64,000 nucleotides of DNA from Armatimonadota bacterium (GCA_013359125.1 JABWCR010000008.1:27607-91606), one strand, 5' to 3'. Positions 41,912 through 50,447 are shown, counted from the first letter of the stretch. The notes: a model not told the origin generated them from the sequence alone. Program-made: numbers and translations.

Positions 41912-42830
41912 AAGAATTCAAGAATATCTGGCCGACTACGTAGAGAAGACTCTGGAAGGAGCGCTTTACGAGTCGGTGTCGGCGCATATTGAACGATGCG
42001 CCGCTTGCCGTCAAGATGCCGCCTTGCTGAAGGCTGCGCTGATCGAACTAGGACACGTACCGCCGCCTACGCCGCCTCTCTGGCTCGAGTCGCAAATCAT
42101 GCGGCGCATCGATGAGCTCGAGCGCAAAGGGGCGACGGGCAGTCGCACCATCCTGTTCGGGACGCGATGGCTCTACGCCGGACTGGCCGCGGCGGCTCTA
42201 TTGGCCGTCGCCGCCGTCTTCTTTAGACCAGACCTTGCGATGAGCGGCTTCTTTGGCGCCAAGCCGAACGAAGACGATTCCAAGGTCGTCCGCCAGCCAA
42301 AGGGGCAATCGCTCTTAAAGATCGAGTGGAACCAGTTGGACGGTCGATCGGTGCCGACGCTCATCGCTTCTGAACCGAAGGCTGTGCCCGTGGCGGTCTT
42401 CTGGACGCCCGATCCGGTCTTTGGGCGACCCGCGTCGCCTCAGCCGCTTTGGATCGGCGAACTGAAGCCAAGCACCACGCTGGCAATCCCGTTAGGCCCG
42501 GTGGTCTTAGCGCCCGATCAGCAGATCGCCTCGGCAATGATCACCTGGCGCGTCAACCAAAAGTCCAGCTACATCTTTGTGCCGACCAGCAGTCGACAAA
42601 CCCGCGTTGCCACATGGCAGACCAGAACGAGCCTGACCGACCTGTTGCGACGAATATCGGCCCAGTATGGCGAGACGATCGAATACCAAGCCAGCAGCAG
42701 CGATTCGTCCCCGACCGTCGTGCTGAACAAGACCGACGCCGATATCGAAGCCGCGCTGAACGCAATTGTAAACGGCAGCGACTACGCGGTCGAGAAGGCC
42801 GACGACCGGTGGATCGTTAAACCAAAGTAG
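41901..42830 (+). CDS. Zinc-finger anti-sigma factor with C-terminal STN-like domain
   Basis: Membrane-bound anti-sigma factor of 309 aa. The N-terminal anti-sigma domain has the HxxxCxxC zinc motif (SAHIERCAACRQD), the membrane helix is WLYAGLAAAALLAVAAVFF near residue 100, and the extracytoplasmic part ends with LTDLLRRISAQYGETIEYQAS ... DADIEAALNAIVNGSDYAVEK, which resembles the secretin/TonB short N-terminal domain. Start GTG 41901 is preferred, with CTGGAGGC upstream; the frame extends to 41859 but that overlaps the sigma gene further. STN in an anti-sigma suggests contact with an outer-membrane receptor or secretin. Confidence 0.85.
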   Translation: MTCERIQEYLADYVEKTLEGALYESVSAHIERCAACRQDAALLKAALIELGHVPPPTPPLWLESQIMRRIDELERKGATGSRTILFGTRWLYAGLAAAALLAVAAVFFRPDLAMSGFFGAKPNEDDSKVVRQPKGQSLLKIEWNQLDGRSVPTLIASEPKAVPVAVFWTPDPVFGRPASPQPLWIGELKPSTTLAIPLGPVVLAPDQQIASAMITWRVNQKSSYIFVPTSSRQTRVATWQTRTSLTDLLRRISAQYGETIEYQASSSDSSPTVVLNKTDADIEAALNAIVNGSDYAVEKADDRWIVKPK

Positions 42831-42831
42831 A

Positions 42832-44361
42832 TCAGTGTCGAAAATGGCGAACGCCGGTGAAGATCATCGCGGCGTTCGCCTTCTCCACAACCTCAATAAC
42901 CTCGCCGTCCCGCTTCGATCCTCCGGGCTGTATGATCGCGGTTGCGCCTGAATCCAGCGCCGCTTGAACCCCGTCGGCAAAGGGGAAAAAGGCGTCTGAA
43001 GCCAAGACAGCGCCTATAGCCGCCTCTCCCGCCTGTTCGCAAGCGATCTTGACCGAGCCGACGCGGTTCATCTGGCCGGCGCCGACGCCGACCGTAGCCC
43101 TATTTTTAGCAAGCACGATGGCGTTTGACTTCGTGTGTTTGGCCACCTTCCAGGAGAACAGCAAGTCTTGCATCTCCCGTTCGGTCGGAGGGCGAGACGA
43201 GACGACTCGAAATGCGCTTGGGTCGTCCGGATGATCGTCGGGCGACGTAACGAGCAGGCATCCGTCCGCTTCGCGCAGTTCCAGCGCGCCCGATCGTCCG
43301 ACATCAGCGCCGAGCCTCAAAATCCTCGCATCCTCGCCCCATCCTTTCCGATTTCGGATCAGCGCTAAGGCTTCGGGCTCGATTTCGGGCGCTGCAATCA
43401 CTTCTAAGAAGCGATTGGGAGCTGCCAACCTCTCAGCGGCAGCCAGGTCTACCGTCCGATTAAAGGCGACAATGCCCCCGAACGCCGAGACGGGATCGCA
43501 CTCCAGCGCTCTGTCGAACGCCTCGGCAGCGCTCTCCGCAACGGCCGCCCCGCATGGATTTGAGTGCTTGACAATCACGGCGGCCGCTTCGTCAAACTCC
43601 CTGCAAAGCCCGATCGCGGCAGCCGCGTCCAGCAAGTTGTTGTAACTGAGCGGCTTTCCGGATAGTTGCTCGCTAAAACCTAACGTGCCAGGCACAGGCG
43701 ACCGACCGGCGTAAACCGCGGCTTGCTGATGAGGGTTTTCGCCATAGCGCAGCGTCTCTCGCAGCCGCCAGGATCGTACCAAAACCTCTGGAAACTCGCC
43801 GTCGCCAAACTGCGCGCTAAACCACTCGGCGATCATTGCGTCGTACTCGCCCACATGCTGAAAAGCCTTCATGGCCAACCGACCGCGCGCATCGAGGCTG
43901 TCCAAGTCTGCGGAAAGATAATCGGAAGGGTCGGTCAGCACAGCAACGCGCTTGTAGTTCTTGGCGGCGGCCCGAATCAGCGTCGGCCCGCCAATATCGA
44001 TCTGCTCGATCATCTCTTCCAACGGCGCGCCCGAATCGAGCGCGGCTGCAAACGGATAGAGATTGACCGCGACGCAATCGATGCTCGGCAAATTCAGTTC
44101 GGAAAGCGTTTGTCGATGGCCGGGAATCTCAAGGTTGGCCAATATCGCAGCGTGCGCGCGGGGATGAAGCGTCTTAACTCGACCGTCCAAAATCTCCGGA
44201 AAGCCCGTCCACTCGGAAAGATCGATCGGATCGAACCCCATATCTCGCAAAGCGCTTGCAGTGCCGCCGGTGGAAATGATTCGGAAGCCTCGCTCGCTTA
44301 ATCGCCGAGCCAGATCGCCCAGTCCGGTCTTGTCGCTAAGGCTGACAAGGGCGAACCTCAT
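42832..44361 (-). CDS. purH: Bifunctional AICAR formyltransferase/IMP cyclohydrolase
   Basis: Last two steps of IMP synthesis, 509 aa. The N-terminal cyclohydrolase domain has LVSLSDKTGLGDLARRLSERGFRIISTGGTA and KTLHPRAHAAILAN; the formyltransferase domain has LRYGENPHQQAAVY, VKHSNPCGAAVAE, AFGGIVAFNRTVDL and SKWVAKHTKSNAIV-like LFSWKVAKHTKSNAIVLA. Complete. It is co-oriented with and 16 bases downstream of the helix-hairpin-helix gene; a partial ribosome-binding site (GAGAG) precedes ATG. It converges on the anti-sigma gene with a one-base gap. Confidence 0.96.
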   Translation of the reverse strand: MRFALVSLSDKTGLGDLARRLSERGFRIISTGGTASALRDMGFDPIDLSEWTGFPEILDGRVKTLHPRAHAAILANLEIPGHRQTLSELNLPSIDCVAVNLYPFAAALDSGAPLEEMIEQIDIGGPTLIRAAAKNYKRVAVLTDPSDYLSADLDSLDARGRLAMKAFQHVGEYDAMIAEWFSAQFGDGEFPEVLVRSWRLRETLRYGENPHQQAAVYAGRSPVPGTLGFSEQLSGKPLSYNNLLDAAAAIGLCREFDEAAAVIVKHSNPCGAAVAESAAEAFDRALECDPVSAFGGIVAFNRTVDLAAAERLAAPNRFLEVIAAPEIEPEALALIRNRKGWGEDARILRLGADVGRSGALELREADGCLLVTSPDDHPDDPSAFRVVSSRPPTEREMQDLLFSWKVAKHTKSNAIVLAKNRATVGVGAGQMNRVGSVKIACEQAGEAAIGAVLASDAFFPFADGVQAALDSGATAIIQPGGSKRDGEVIEVVEKANAAMIFTGVRHFRH

Positions 44362-44377
44362 GCCGCTCTCTCAACCC

Positions 44378-45226
44378 TTAAGTCGCTAATCGCTCTAGAT
44401 GCGCGGGCAGCAGGTGGATGTTCTGCACCTCGGAGACCGCCAAGTACTGCATTCCCTGGCTGAATCGCACGCCGCTCACTCGATTTCTCCGGCACAGTTT
44501 GGCAAGTTTACCCGCAACGATCCAGTCTGGCGCCCCCTCGCAAATCTCGCTCGAAAGGATAGGGCCGGCCTTGCGCGTCCAGGCGTCTACAGGCTGAAGA
44601 TAGTGATAATCGATCGGCTCGATGCGATCTTCCATCTGATAGATGGCCACCATGTCTCGCAACAGTAGCGAGCCGACCTTGGGGCCGATCCCTCGAATGT
44701 TGACGATCTGATGGTAGACCGGTTCGGCGCGCCCGCGCCGCATGATCGATTCGAGCAGGGTCGTCCAGATATTCCCAATGCCGTCAGATTGATAGATTTC
44801 GGTCGCAAAGTCGCCCAAGCCTTCAAACACGCCCCTATTCAGCTGCTCGTTGACTTTGCGATTGTGCCTAGTGCAGACCGCCGCAAACGACTGCCAGAGT
44901 CGATCGCCCGCATGACCGCCTGCCAGGAGCGCGGCGAACTCGTTGGCATTGGGCATCGGATCGTCTAAAGCTTCCACAGCCAGCGCGGCGTACTCGTGCC
45001 GATCTTTGCCTCGTTTGGCAAAGGCGTAATGCCCGATCATGGCGCGAAAGGCCAAATAGGGGTCGGCCAAGGCATCGCGCGCATCAGCCAGATTGCTGCA
45101 AGGCGCCTTCATCGCTTGCGCCAACTGGGGGATAAGGGACTCAATCTGAAAGAGGTCCGCCCGCCGCGCCGAGAGCGTTCTCAGCACGCTAAAAACCTGT
45201 TCGTTCGATAACATTACGACGCTCAT
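44378..45226 (-). CDS. Helix-hairpin-helix protein, possibly DNA glycosylase-like
   Basis: The 282-aa protein starts at ATG 45226 after GCGAGGTGGG. I do not recognise a named family. Around residues 185-205 there is a helix-hairpin-helix motif (IVNIRGIGPKVGSLLLRDMV), followed by IEPIDYHYLQPVDAWTRK, which resembles the catalytic-Asp region of HhH-GPD DNA glycosylases. There is no iron-sulfur Cys cluster. It could act in base excision repair, but only an alignment or structure search can tell. Co-transcribed with purH. Confidence 0.6.
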   Translation of the reverse strand: MSVVMLSNEQVFSVLRTLSARRADLFQIESLIPQLAQAMKAPCSNLADARDALADPYLAFRAMIGHYAFAKRGKDRHEYAALAVEALDDPMPNANEFAALLAGGHAGDRLWQSFAAVCTRHNRKVNEQLNRGVFEGLGDFATEIYQSDGIGNIWTTLLESIMRRGRAEPVYHQIVNIRGIGPKVGSLLLRDMVAIYQMEDRIEPIDYHYLQPVDAWTRKAGPILSSEICEGAPDWIVAGKLAKLCRRNRVSGVRFSQGMQYLAVSEVQNIHLLPAHLERLAT

Positions 45227-45382
45227 AGAACCCACCTCGCAGGCACATCTTCGCGTCGCGGCAGAAGAAATTAAATACCAAACTCGAGGCCTTTTCGAAA
45301 AACCTCTACCTGGTATTATACGCAGGTTGTCAAGTTTTCTTCAGGCTGGCCAAACGCCCTAAGGTCCGCGGTTTCGCCTGGG

Positions 45383-45388
45383 TATAAT
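45383..45388 (+). promoter_or_regulatory. -10 element of the tRNA promoter
   Basis: TATAAT preceded by GGG, 14 bases upstream of the mature tRNA-Leu 5' end. No consensus -35 at 16-18 bases. Confidence 0.5.
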
Positions 45389-45402
45389 AAAGTTTGCCTG
45401 GC

Positions 45403-45490
45403 GCGGAAGTGGTGAAATTGGTATACACGCTAGGTTCAGGTCCTAGTGGGGGATAACCCCGTGTGGGTTCGAGTCCCACCTTCCGCACCA
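45403..45490 (+). tRNA. tRNA-Leu (CAG anticodon)
   Basis: A type II tRNA with an extended variable arm. Acceptor GCGGAAG pairs with CTTCCGC; the anticodon stem is CTAGG/CCTAG with loop TTCAGGT (anticodon CAG). A variable-arm stem GGGG/CCCC type follows, then T arm GTGGG-TTCGAGT-CCCAC. The CCA end is encoded in the genome. 88 bases. Confidence 0.95.
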
Positions 45491-45498
45491 AACTTCGT

Positions 45499-45573
45499 GG
45501 CGGCGTAGCTCAGTGGCAGAGCAACCGGTTCATACCCGGTGGGTCGGCGGTTCAAGTCCGCCCGCCGCTACCA
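45499..45573 (+). tRNA. tRNA with CAT anticodon (elongator Met or Ile2)
   Basis: Cloverleaf with acceptor GGCGGCG/CGCCGCT (G-T at the first pair), D arm GCTC...GAGC, anticodon stem ACCGG/CCGGT with loop TTCATAC, and T arm GGCGG-TTCAAGT-CCGCC. CCA is encoded. The anticodon stem lacks the three consecutive G-C pairs of initiator tRNA, so it is an elongator Met or an Ile tRNA with lysidine-modified CAT; the sequence does not settle which. It lies eight bases after tRNA-Leu and is co-transcribed. Confidence 0.93.
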
Positions 45574-45577
45574 ACGA

Positions 45578-48349
45578 CTATTCCCCAGGCTTTCGCCACA
45601 TGATGGTCAGTTCTTCGGCTTCCGGTTCGGCCTTAGGGGGCCGCTCCGGGCCGCGGTTGCGTCTCGGCGGCTTGTGGCGATTGGCCGGCGGCGCCGCGGC
45701 CTTCGGCTCCTCGGCTTTGGGCGAGGTCCGCCAATTGACCACTGCCGCTTCGCCGCTATCGATTCGATCTCTTGGGCGCTTGCGATCGCGATCTCGCCTA
45801 GGGCGAGGCTCGCGCTTCTGATCGGGCTCGGCTTCGACCTTGATCGGATAGGCGATCGGTTCGCCGTGCAGCAGCGATTCCACCTGCTCCTGACTGCCGA
45901 CCAGAAAGATGCGCGTTTCGCCCTCCGCCATCTGAAAGGCAAACTCCTTGGTCTCGATGGCGACCATCGTCTCGGCCTCGACATCGTACAAAGTCTGGAG
46001 ATCGGCAAATCGCAACCGCTTCTCGCCGGACTTGGCCGCATGGATGGTAACGAACGGCGGCCTGGCCACCAGCACGTCGTCCGTCGCAGACATCGTCTTA
46101 ACGCCCGCATAGGCGCACAGACCGCGCAATAAGCTCAGACTCAAAGTGCGCTCGCCCACAAACACGGCCTTCCAATCCTTGTACTCTTTGGCCACCATCG
46201 ATGGATTGCCCGTATCGATATATTCGCCGATCACCTTGGCGCCGTTGGGCAGAGCATAGAACGACGGGTCGAACCGCTGGACGCTGCCGATGCGGTCTCC
46301 GTCCAAGTACTGGGCCAAGAGATGTCGCTTGTCCAGAATCTGAGTTCCCTGAGAGCTCGCCCACGGCTGTTTGGCCAGGGCGATGCCCGTTGTCTCGCGG
46401 GCGGCCTCCAGCGCCAGCCGATGATTCTCGTAGAGCGCGCCGACATAGATCCAGGCCAAAGTGCGACCGCTTCGCTGTAACCGCTGGCGAATGGCGGCTC
46501 GCTCATCAGGCCGGACGTTCCAGGCGTTGAGAAAGACGTAAAGCGTCGCTTTCGGCCACTCGTCGCGCATCAGATCGCGCATGACATAAAATCCGACCGA
46601 AGCCCCGCACCGGTGCGCCGATTCGCGCGCGGTCGCCAGCATGTTCCGCATCAGGTTGGATCCGACTCGATTGTGCGCGACGCTGCCTTCGTCAACGATA
46701 ATCGCCACGTCCGGCGGGGTCAATGGCGCCAAGGACCGCAGTTTCCAAAGCTCTATCAGTTGCCTGGCTCGTTCCCAAATCTCAGGATAGTTCAGCCAAC
46801 CCAAGCCCCATAGGTCCATCCATGCAACCCCGGCGCCGTGGGCGACTGCCGCTCCGATGCCGCGCTTGTGGCAAGCGGCGACCGCATCGCTGGTTCGCAG
46901 AGGCGGATTGAAGTCTTCGTCTACGTGCCGGACGCCAAAGGGCGTCGCAAAATCCTCTTCCGATACGAACAGTTTGCCGTGCAGAGCGACCGAATCGACC
47001 GGAACGGGCGATGGCGCGGCGCCGGTTGGCTGCCGATCCTTGTAGGAGGGCGGCGCCGAGATGATTTCGATGTCCGGGCTGTTGAGCAGCACGTGCAGAG
47101 CAAGATGCCCCGAGTGCGGATGCCCAAACTCGAACGAATACCCATACGACGCGCCGATCGCGCAACGGTTGCGGGACGCCTTTCGCAGCACGGCGGCCAA
47201 CGCCGTGATCCGAGTCGCCGTCGCTTCGGACAAAAACATGTGATAGTCGATCCATCGCCGCTCGCGGCGGCTTTCATAAAGATGAGGCTCCGTCGACTGA
47301 AACCCGGACTTGTAGGGCGGGATGCCGACCGTGTTGAACGTAACGCTGCCGTCGTGCCAAGCAGCCCGCAATCGCACAACGTCGTCGCCATATCGCTTGC
47401 GCGCCCACTGCCGAAAGCGAATCAGCGCCGCGCCGCTGGCATCGTATCCCCCGTCTTCAGAATAGAACCACTCGCCGCGGTCCAAGTGAAAGCCCAATGT
47501 CCTATCGCCGTGCTCCCACTCCTCCAATCCCTCGCCGATCTCGACAAGCGCGCGCTCGATCTCTTCCCACCAACGATCGGCGCAGACCGAGGGCGGTCCG
47601 ACCGTGCCGTCCGCCAAACGCATGACCGCTTCGGGATAGTCGGCCTGCCACTCTGCATGGGGCGTCGGCACCAGTCGCCATATGACGTAGGCATCCGGAT
47701 GCGACTCGACCAGCCTTGTCGTAGCCTTCTTGATCGACGCTAGCGCGTCGCTGCCGCCAGTGCGAGCCGATCGAACAGGGATCAGAAACGATACGACCTT
47801 GAGCCCAGCGTTCACTGCCTGGCCGACCTGCTTCCAAACCCTCTCTTCCGTCTCGCTATCGTCGTAATAGCCAAAGAAGATGAACGGCGGGAGGGTCTCT
47901 TCGCCGACTTTGAGCATCGCGGCGCCGCCGACAAACTCGACCTTGGCGACGGGGAAGCGCGAAACCTTGGGCGGTTCGGGCTTGGGCTCTGGCCTGGGTT
48001 GGGCTCTTCTGCGAGTTCTTGTTGCGGGTTTTTTGGGCTCTGGCTCGACCGCTGGCTCCTCGGTCTTGCGCTTTGCCTTCGTCGGCTCCGGCTTTTCGAC
48101 CGGTTTCTTGGTCGCCGGCCTTCGAGTCTTCTTCTCAGGTTCCGGCGCGACGACCGCCTCGGCAACCGGTTCTTCAGCCGCCTTCTTTGTGCGGCCCCGC
48201 TTGGCCGGTTTGGCCTCGGTTGCTGCTGCTTGCGGGGCTTTCTTCGCCCTCGTCGTCCTCTTCTTGGGCTCCTCTATCTTAACGGCTTCGGTTTCAACGG
48301 GCGTCGCTTGCGGCGACGGCTCTTGCTCGGTCTTCTTTTTTCTTGGCAT
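45578..48349 (-). CDS. GH42-like glycoside hydrolase with charged low-complexity tails
   Basis: The 923-aa protein has three parts. Residues 1-130 are Lys, Ala, Pro and Glu rich, resembling histone H1 tails (KKRTTRAKKAPQAA, KPAKRGRTKKAAEE). A TIM-barrel region (about 150-520: FFGYYDDSETEERVWKQVG, HLDRGEWFYSEDGG, FVSEEDFATPFGVRHVD) and a flavodoxin-like region (LTPPDVAIIVDEGSVAHNRVG) match the GH42/trimerisation layout of beta-galactosidases. The last 80 residues are Arg/Pro rich (REPRPRRDRDRKRPRDR). No signal peptide is present, so a cytoplasmic location is likely. ATG 48349 follows a TTG at 48358; it overlaps the HAD gene by 56 bases. Catalytic residues cannot be confirmed. Confidence 0.7.
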   Translation of the reverse strand: MPRKKKTEQEPSPQATPVETEAVKIEEPKKRTTRAKKAPQAAATEAKPAKRGRTKKAAEEPVAEAVVAPEPEKKTRRPATKKPVEKPEPTKAKRKTEEPAVEPEPKKPATRTRRRAQPRPEPKPEPPKVSRFPVAKVEFVGGAAMLKVGEETLPPFIFFGYYDDSETEERVWKQVGQAVNAGLKVVSFLIPVRSARTGGSDALASIKKATTRLVESHPDAYVIWRLVPTPHAEWQADYPEAVMRLADGTVGPPSVCADRWWEEIERALVEIGEGLEEWEHGDRTLGFHLDRGEWFYSEDGGYDASGAALIRFRQWARKRYGDDVVRLRAAWHDGSVTFNTVGIPPYKSGFQSTEPHLYESRRERRWIDYHMFLSEATATRITALAAVLRKASRNRCAIGASYGYSFEFGHPHSGHLALHVLLNSPDIEIISAPPSYKDRQPTGAAPSPVPVDSVALHGKLFVSEEDFATPFGVRHVDEDFNPPLRTSDAVAACHKRGIGAAVAHGAGVAWMDLWGLGWLNYPEIWERARQLIELWKLRSLAPLTPPDVAIIVDEGSVAHNRVGSNLMRNMLATARESAHRCGASVGFYVMRDLMRDEWPKATLYVFLNAWNVRPDERAAIRQRLQRSGRTLAWIYVGALYENHRLALEAARETTGIALAKQPWASSQGTQILDKRHLLAQYLDGDRIGSVQRFDPSFYALPNGAKVIGEYIDTGNPSMVAKEYKDWKAVFVGERTLSLSLLRGLCAYAGVKTMSATDDVLVARPPFVTIHAAKSGEKRLRFADLQTLYDVEAETMVAIETKEFAFQMAEGETRIFLVGSQEQVESLLHGEPIAYPIKVEAEPDQKREPRPRRDRDRKRPRDRIDSGEAAVVNWRTSPKAEEPKAAAPPANRHKPPRRNRGPERPPKAEPEAEELTIMWRKPGE

Positions 48350-49022
48350 TGGGTTCAATCGGCGGGAGTTCCTTAATCCAGTTTAGTAATTGAGCCGGGG
48401 CTTCAAAGAAGAACTCTGGTTCAAAAGCTGTCAGTTCTTCTCGCGTGCCGGCTCCCCATCCGACGGCGGCGACGCGGGCTCCCGCCTCTCTGCCGCATCG
48501 CAGGTCGTAAAGGGTGTCGCCGATTAGGATCGTCTCCTTGGGATCGGCGTTCAGGCGGCGCATGGCCTCCTGCATCGAATCGGGCGCGGGCTTAGGTCTT
48601 GGGACATCGTCGCATCCCACGATGGCGTCCAGCTGCTCGGCGACGCCGAGTCTTGGGAGCGCTGTTGCCAGTTCGGCTCGATTCTTGGATGTTACTAGCG
48701 CGGTCTTGCGACCAGAATGCTTAGCGGCCTTCAGCGCTTCGACGGCCTCCGGCACAATTCTCTCCAGATGCTTGTTCGCCTCGAAGTAGGCCATCTCTTC
48801 CTGCGCCATCGATTCGTGGTTCAGCGGCGCCGACGATAGATGGTCAAAATACCGCATCTGAGGGTCTAAAGGCATGCCGATCAGCGGTCGAAGTTCTTCA
48901 TCGGAAAATTCGCGGCCAAGGCCGAATCGGTATGCATGGCGCAGGGATTGAAGGATGAGTTGAACGGTGTCGATCAATGTGCCGTCGACGTCGAAGCATA
49001 CCGCTCGGATCGATCCGTTCAT
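48294..49022 (-). CDS. HAD-superfamily phosphatase (phosphoglycolate phosphatase-like)
   Basis: Haloacid dehalogenase fold, 242 aa. Motif I AVCFDVDGTLIDT, motif II VTSKNRAEL (Thr/Ser position), motif III Lys in RPKPAPDSM and motif IV LIGDTLYDLRCGREAGA. A helical cap domain lies between motifs I and II, as in phosphoglycolate phosphatase and PpaX. The start is placed at ATG 49022 because TATACT overlaps the earlier ATG at 49043. The C-terminal 30 residues are Lys/Pro/Glu-rich and overlap the downstream gene by 56 bases. Confidence 0.87.
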   Translation of the reverse strand: MNGSIRAVCFDVDGTLIDTVQLILQSLRHAYRFGLGREFSDEELRPLIGMPLDPQMRYFDHLSSAPLNHESMAQEEMAYFEANKHLERIVPEAVEALKAAKHSGRKTALVTSKNRAELATALPRLGVAEQLDAIVGCDDVPRPKPAPDSMQEAMRRLNADPKETILIGDTLYDLRCGREAGARVAAVGWGAGTREELTAFEPEFFFEAPAQLLNWIKELPPIEPNAKKKEDRARAVAASDAR

Positions 49023-49033
49023 TAACGGGTTCG

Positions 49034-49046
49034 AGTATACCATAAT
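49034..49046. promoter_or_regulatory. Back-to-back -10 elements for HAD (minus) and triplet protein (plus)
   Basis: Minus strand TATACT (49034-49039) ends 11 bases before ATG 49022. On the plus strand CATAAT (49041-49046) directly abuts it and could serve the divergent gene at 49092, whose leader includes GGAGGAAAAT. Two polymerases probably could not use both sites at once. Confidence 0.4.
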
Positions 49047-49091
49047 AGGACGGGACGGCTGAACGTCTAACTGTCGATCACGGAGGAAAAT

Positions 49092-50381
49092 ATGAAAACG
49101 AAGATAACGATGATTGTCGGCCTGGCCTTAACGGCGATCCTGGCCCATTCCGACGTTCACGGCACATATCGCTGGGACCAGCGCGGCAGCATTGAAGGAC
49201 GCACCTATACCGTGCGCCGCGAGATCAAGATCGAGAAGAACGGCTCGGCCATTCTGACGACCGCGCTCAGAGGCTCCGCGCCCAACAACATCAACGCGGC
49301 CAAGGTCGTTTTCGGCAATCTAATCGTCGACGTCATTGCCAGCGGCCCGGGCGCCCACACGGGACAATGGAGCGAAGATCGAAACCGACTCCGAGTTCAG
49401 CTGACTAGTTTCCGTGCGGGCAATCGCCAATCGACGGTCAACACGACCCTGGTCTTTGAAAAGCGCGGGCGCGAGATGACCGCAACCACCCAAGACCGCG
49501 GAATCTACGGTCGCGAATCGCTCCGCTTTGATGTGGGCAACAACTGGTTTGAAGACGCTGCGACCGATCGCGATTGGGAAGGCACGTACAGCGTCGAGCT
49601 CTTTAGCCCCGATCCGAACGAGCATTACTCCATCGTGCGAACCCTTAAGTTGAACCGAGGCGGCGATGCGGAACTCCGGTCGGAATATACGCGCAAAAGG
49701 CCGGTAGAGAGCAACCGGGCAAGAGAATACTACGGAAGCCTGCTGGGCAACATCGCAGAGCGACGCGCTGTCACGCATCAAGGCGCATGGAGCATCGAGC
49801 GCAATCGTGCTAAGGTCGTCTTTGACCGGCTCGAACCGAATCGAATGTCGGTGCGATCTGAATTTGAGTTCGAAAGAACAGGCGCCGAACTGCGAGCGAC
49901 AAGGTCGGATCGCCGAAACTACGGCACAGCCGAGATGCGCCTGGGCAAAAACCGCAGAGTGCAAATCTACGCGAGCGGAGGATGGAACGGGTCGGGCGGC
50001 GGCAGTCAACCAACCATCTTAGGCCGATACTACGAGACCTTCAAATCGCCCTCGGGACGCGAGGTCGTCCGATTGATCGAACTTCGAGACAACGCCGAGG
50101 CGCTGGTGCAAACCTATCCGTCAAAAGGAACCTTCACGGCCACGGTCGCCGATGTGCAGGCTCTCGGTACCGTGCTGCTCTACTTCGACCGATTCAAGTC
50201 GGTCGATCACGAGGGGACTTGGAACCGAAGCGGCAACACCATCACGATCAACCTCGAACGGATAGGCAACGATCGAGTCCGGTCGACGCTCGTACTGCGC
50301 GAAACGGGCAACGTTTTGTCGCTGGTTGTGCAATCGGAACAAGAATACGGCAAGCAGAAGGGGACCTACATCAAGAAGTAA
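49092..50381 (+). CDS. Secreted protein of three similar lipocalin-like beta modules
   Basis: A 429-aa exported protein of no named family. After a signal peptide (about 20 residues, MKTKITMIVGLALTAILAHSD) there are three related modules of roughly 125-140 residues. Each begins GTYRW / GTYSVE / GRYYET, then has IKIEKNGSAILTT / LKLNRGGDAELRS / IELRDNAEALVQT, GQWSEDRNRLRVQL / GAWSIERNRAKVVF / GTWNRSGNTITINL and LVFEKRGREMTAT / FEFERTGAELRAT / LVLRETGNVLSLV. This pattern of short beta-strands suggests small beta-barrels, for example copper-resistance NlpE-like or lipocalin-like folds. GGAGG precedes ATG. Confidence 0.8.
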   Translation: MKTKITMIVGLALTAILAHSDVHGTYRWDQRGSIEGRTYTVRREIKIEKNGSAILTTALRGSAPNNINAAKVVFGNLIVDVIASGPGAHTGQWSEDRNRLRVQLTSFRAGNRQSTVNTTLVFEKRGREMTATTQDRGIYGRESLRFDVGNNWFEDAATDRDWEGTYSVELFSPDPNEHYSIVRTLKLNRGGDAELRSEYTRKRPVESNRAREYYGSLLGNIAERRAVTHQGAWSIERNRAKVVFDRLEPNRMSVRSEFEFERTGAELRATRSDRRNYGTAEMRLGKNRRVQIYASGGWNGSGGGSQPTILGRYYETFKSPSGREVVRLIELRDNAEALVQTYPSKGTFTATVADVQALGTVLLYFDRFKSVDHEGTWNRSGNTITINLERIGNDRVRSTLVLRETGNVLSLVVQSEQEYGKQKGTYIKK

Positions 50382-50390
50382 AATGAAGAA

Positions 50391-50413
50391 GGGACGGGTG
50401 TTGAGCCCGTCCC
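50391..50413. terminator. Hairpin between convergent genes
   Basis: GGGACGGG and CCCGTCCC form an 8-bp stem with a 7-base loop between the triplet-module gene and rpsT. On the minus strand it is followed by TTCTTCATTTT, consistent with an rpsT terminator. Confidence 0.6.
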
Positions 50414-50447
50414 TACGGTCTACGGACCGGTTCTGCAGGCTTGTCGC

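Noticed and set aside
45313..45336. TTGACA and TATAAT close together on the minus strand upstream of the HhH gene
   Set aside because: They are only seven bases apart, so they cannot form one sigma-70 promoter.
45227..45402. Possible structured RNA between the HhH gene and the tRNAs
   Set aside because: Only short inverted repeats and two TATAAT-like hexamers are visible; no known riboswitch or small RNA motif fits.
46838..47743. 301-aa open frame on the plus strand
   Set aside because: Antisense to the glycosidase-like gene; composition is Arg-rich shadow translation.
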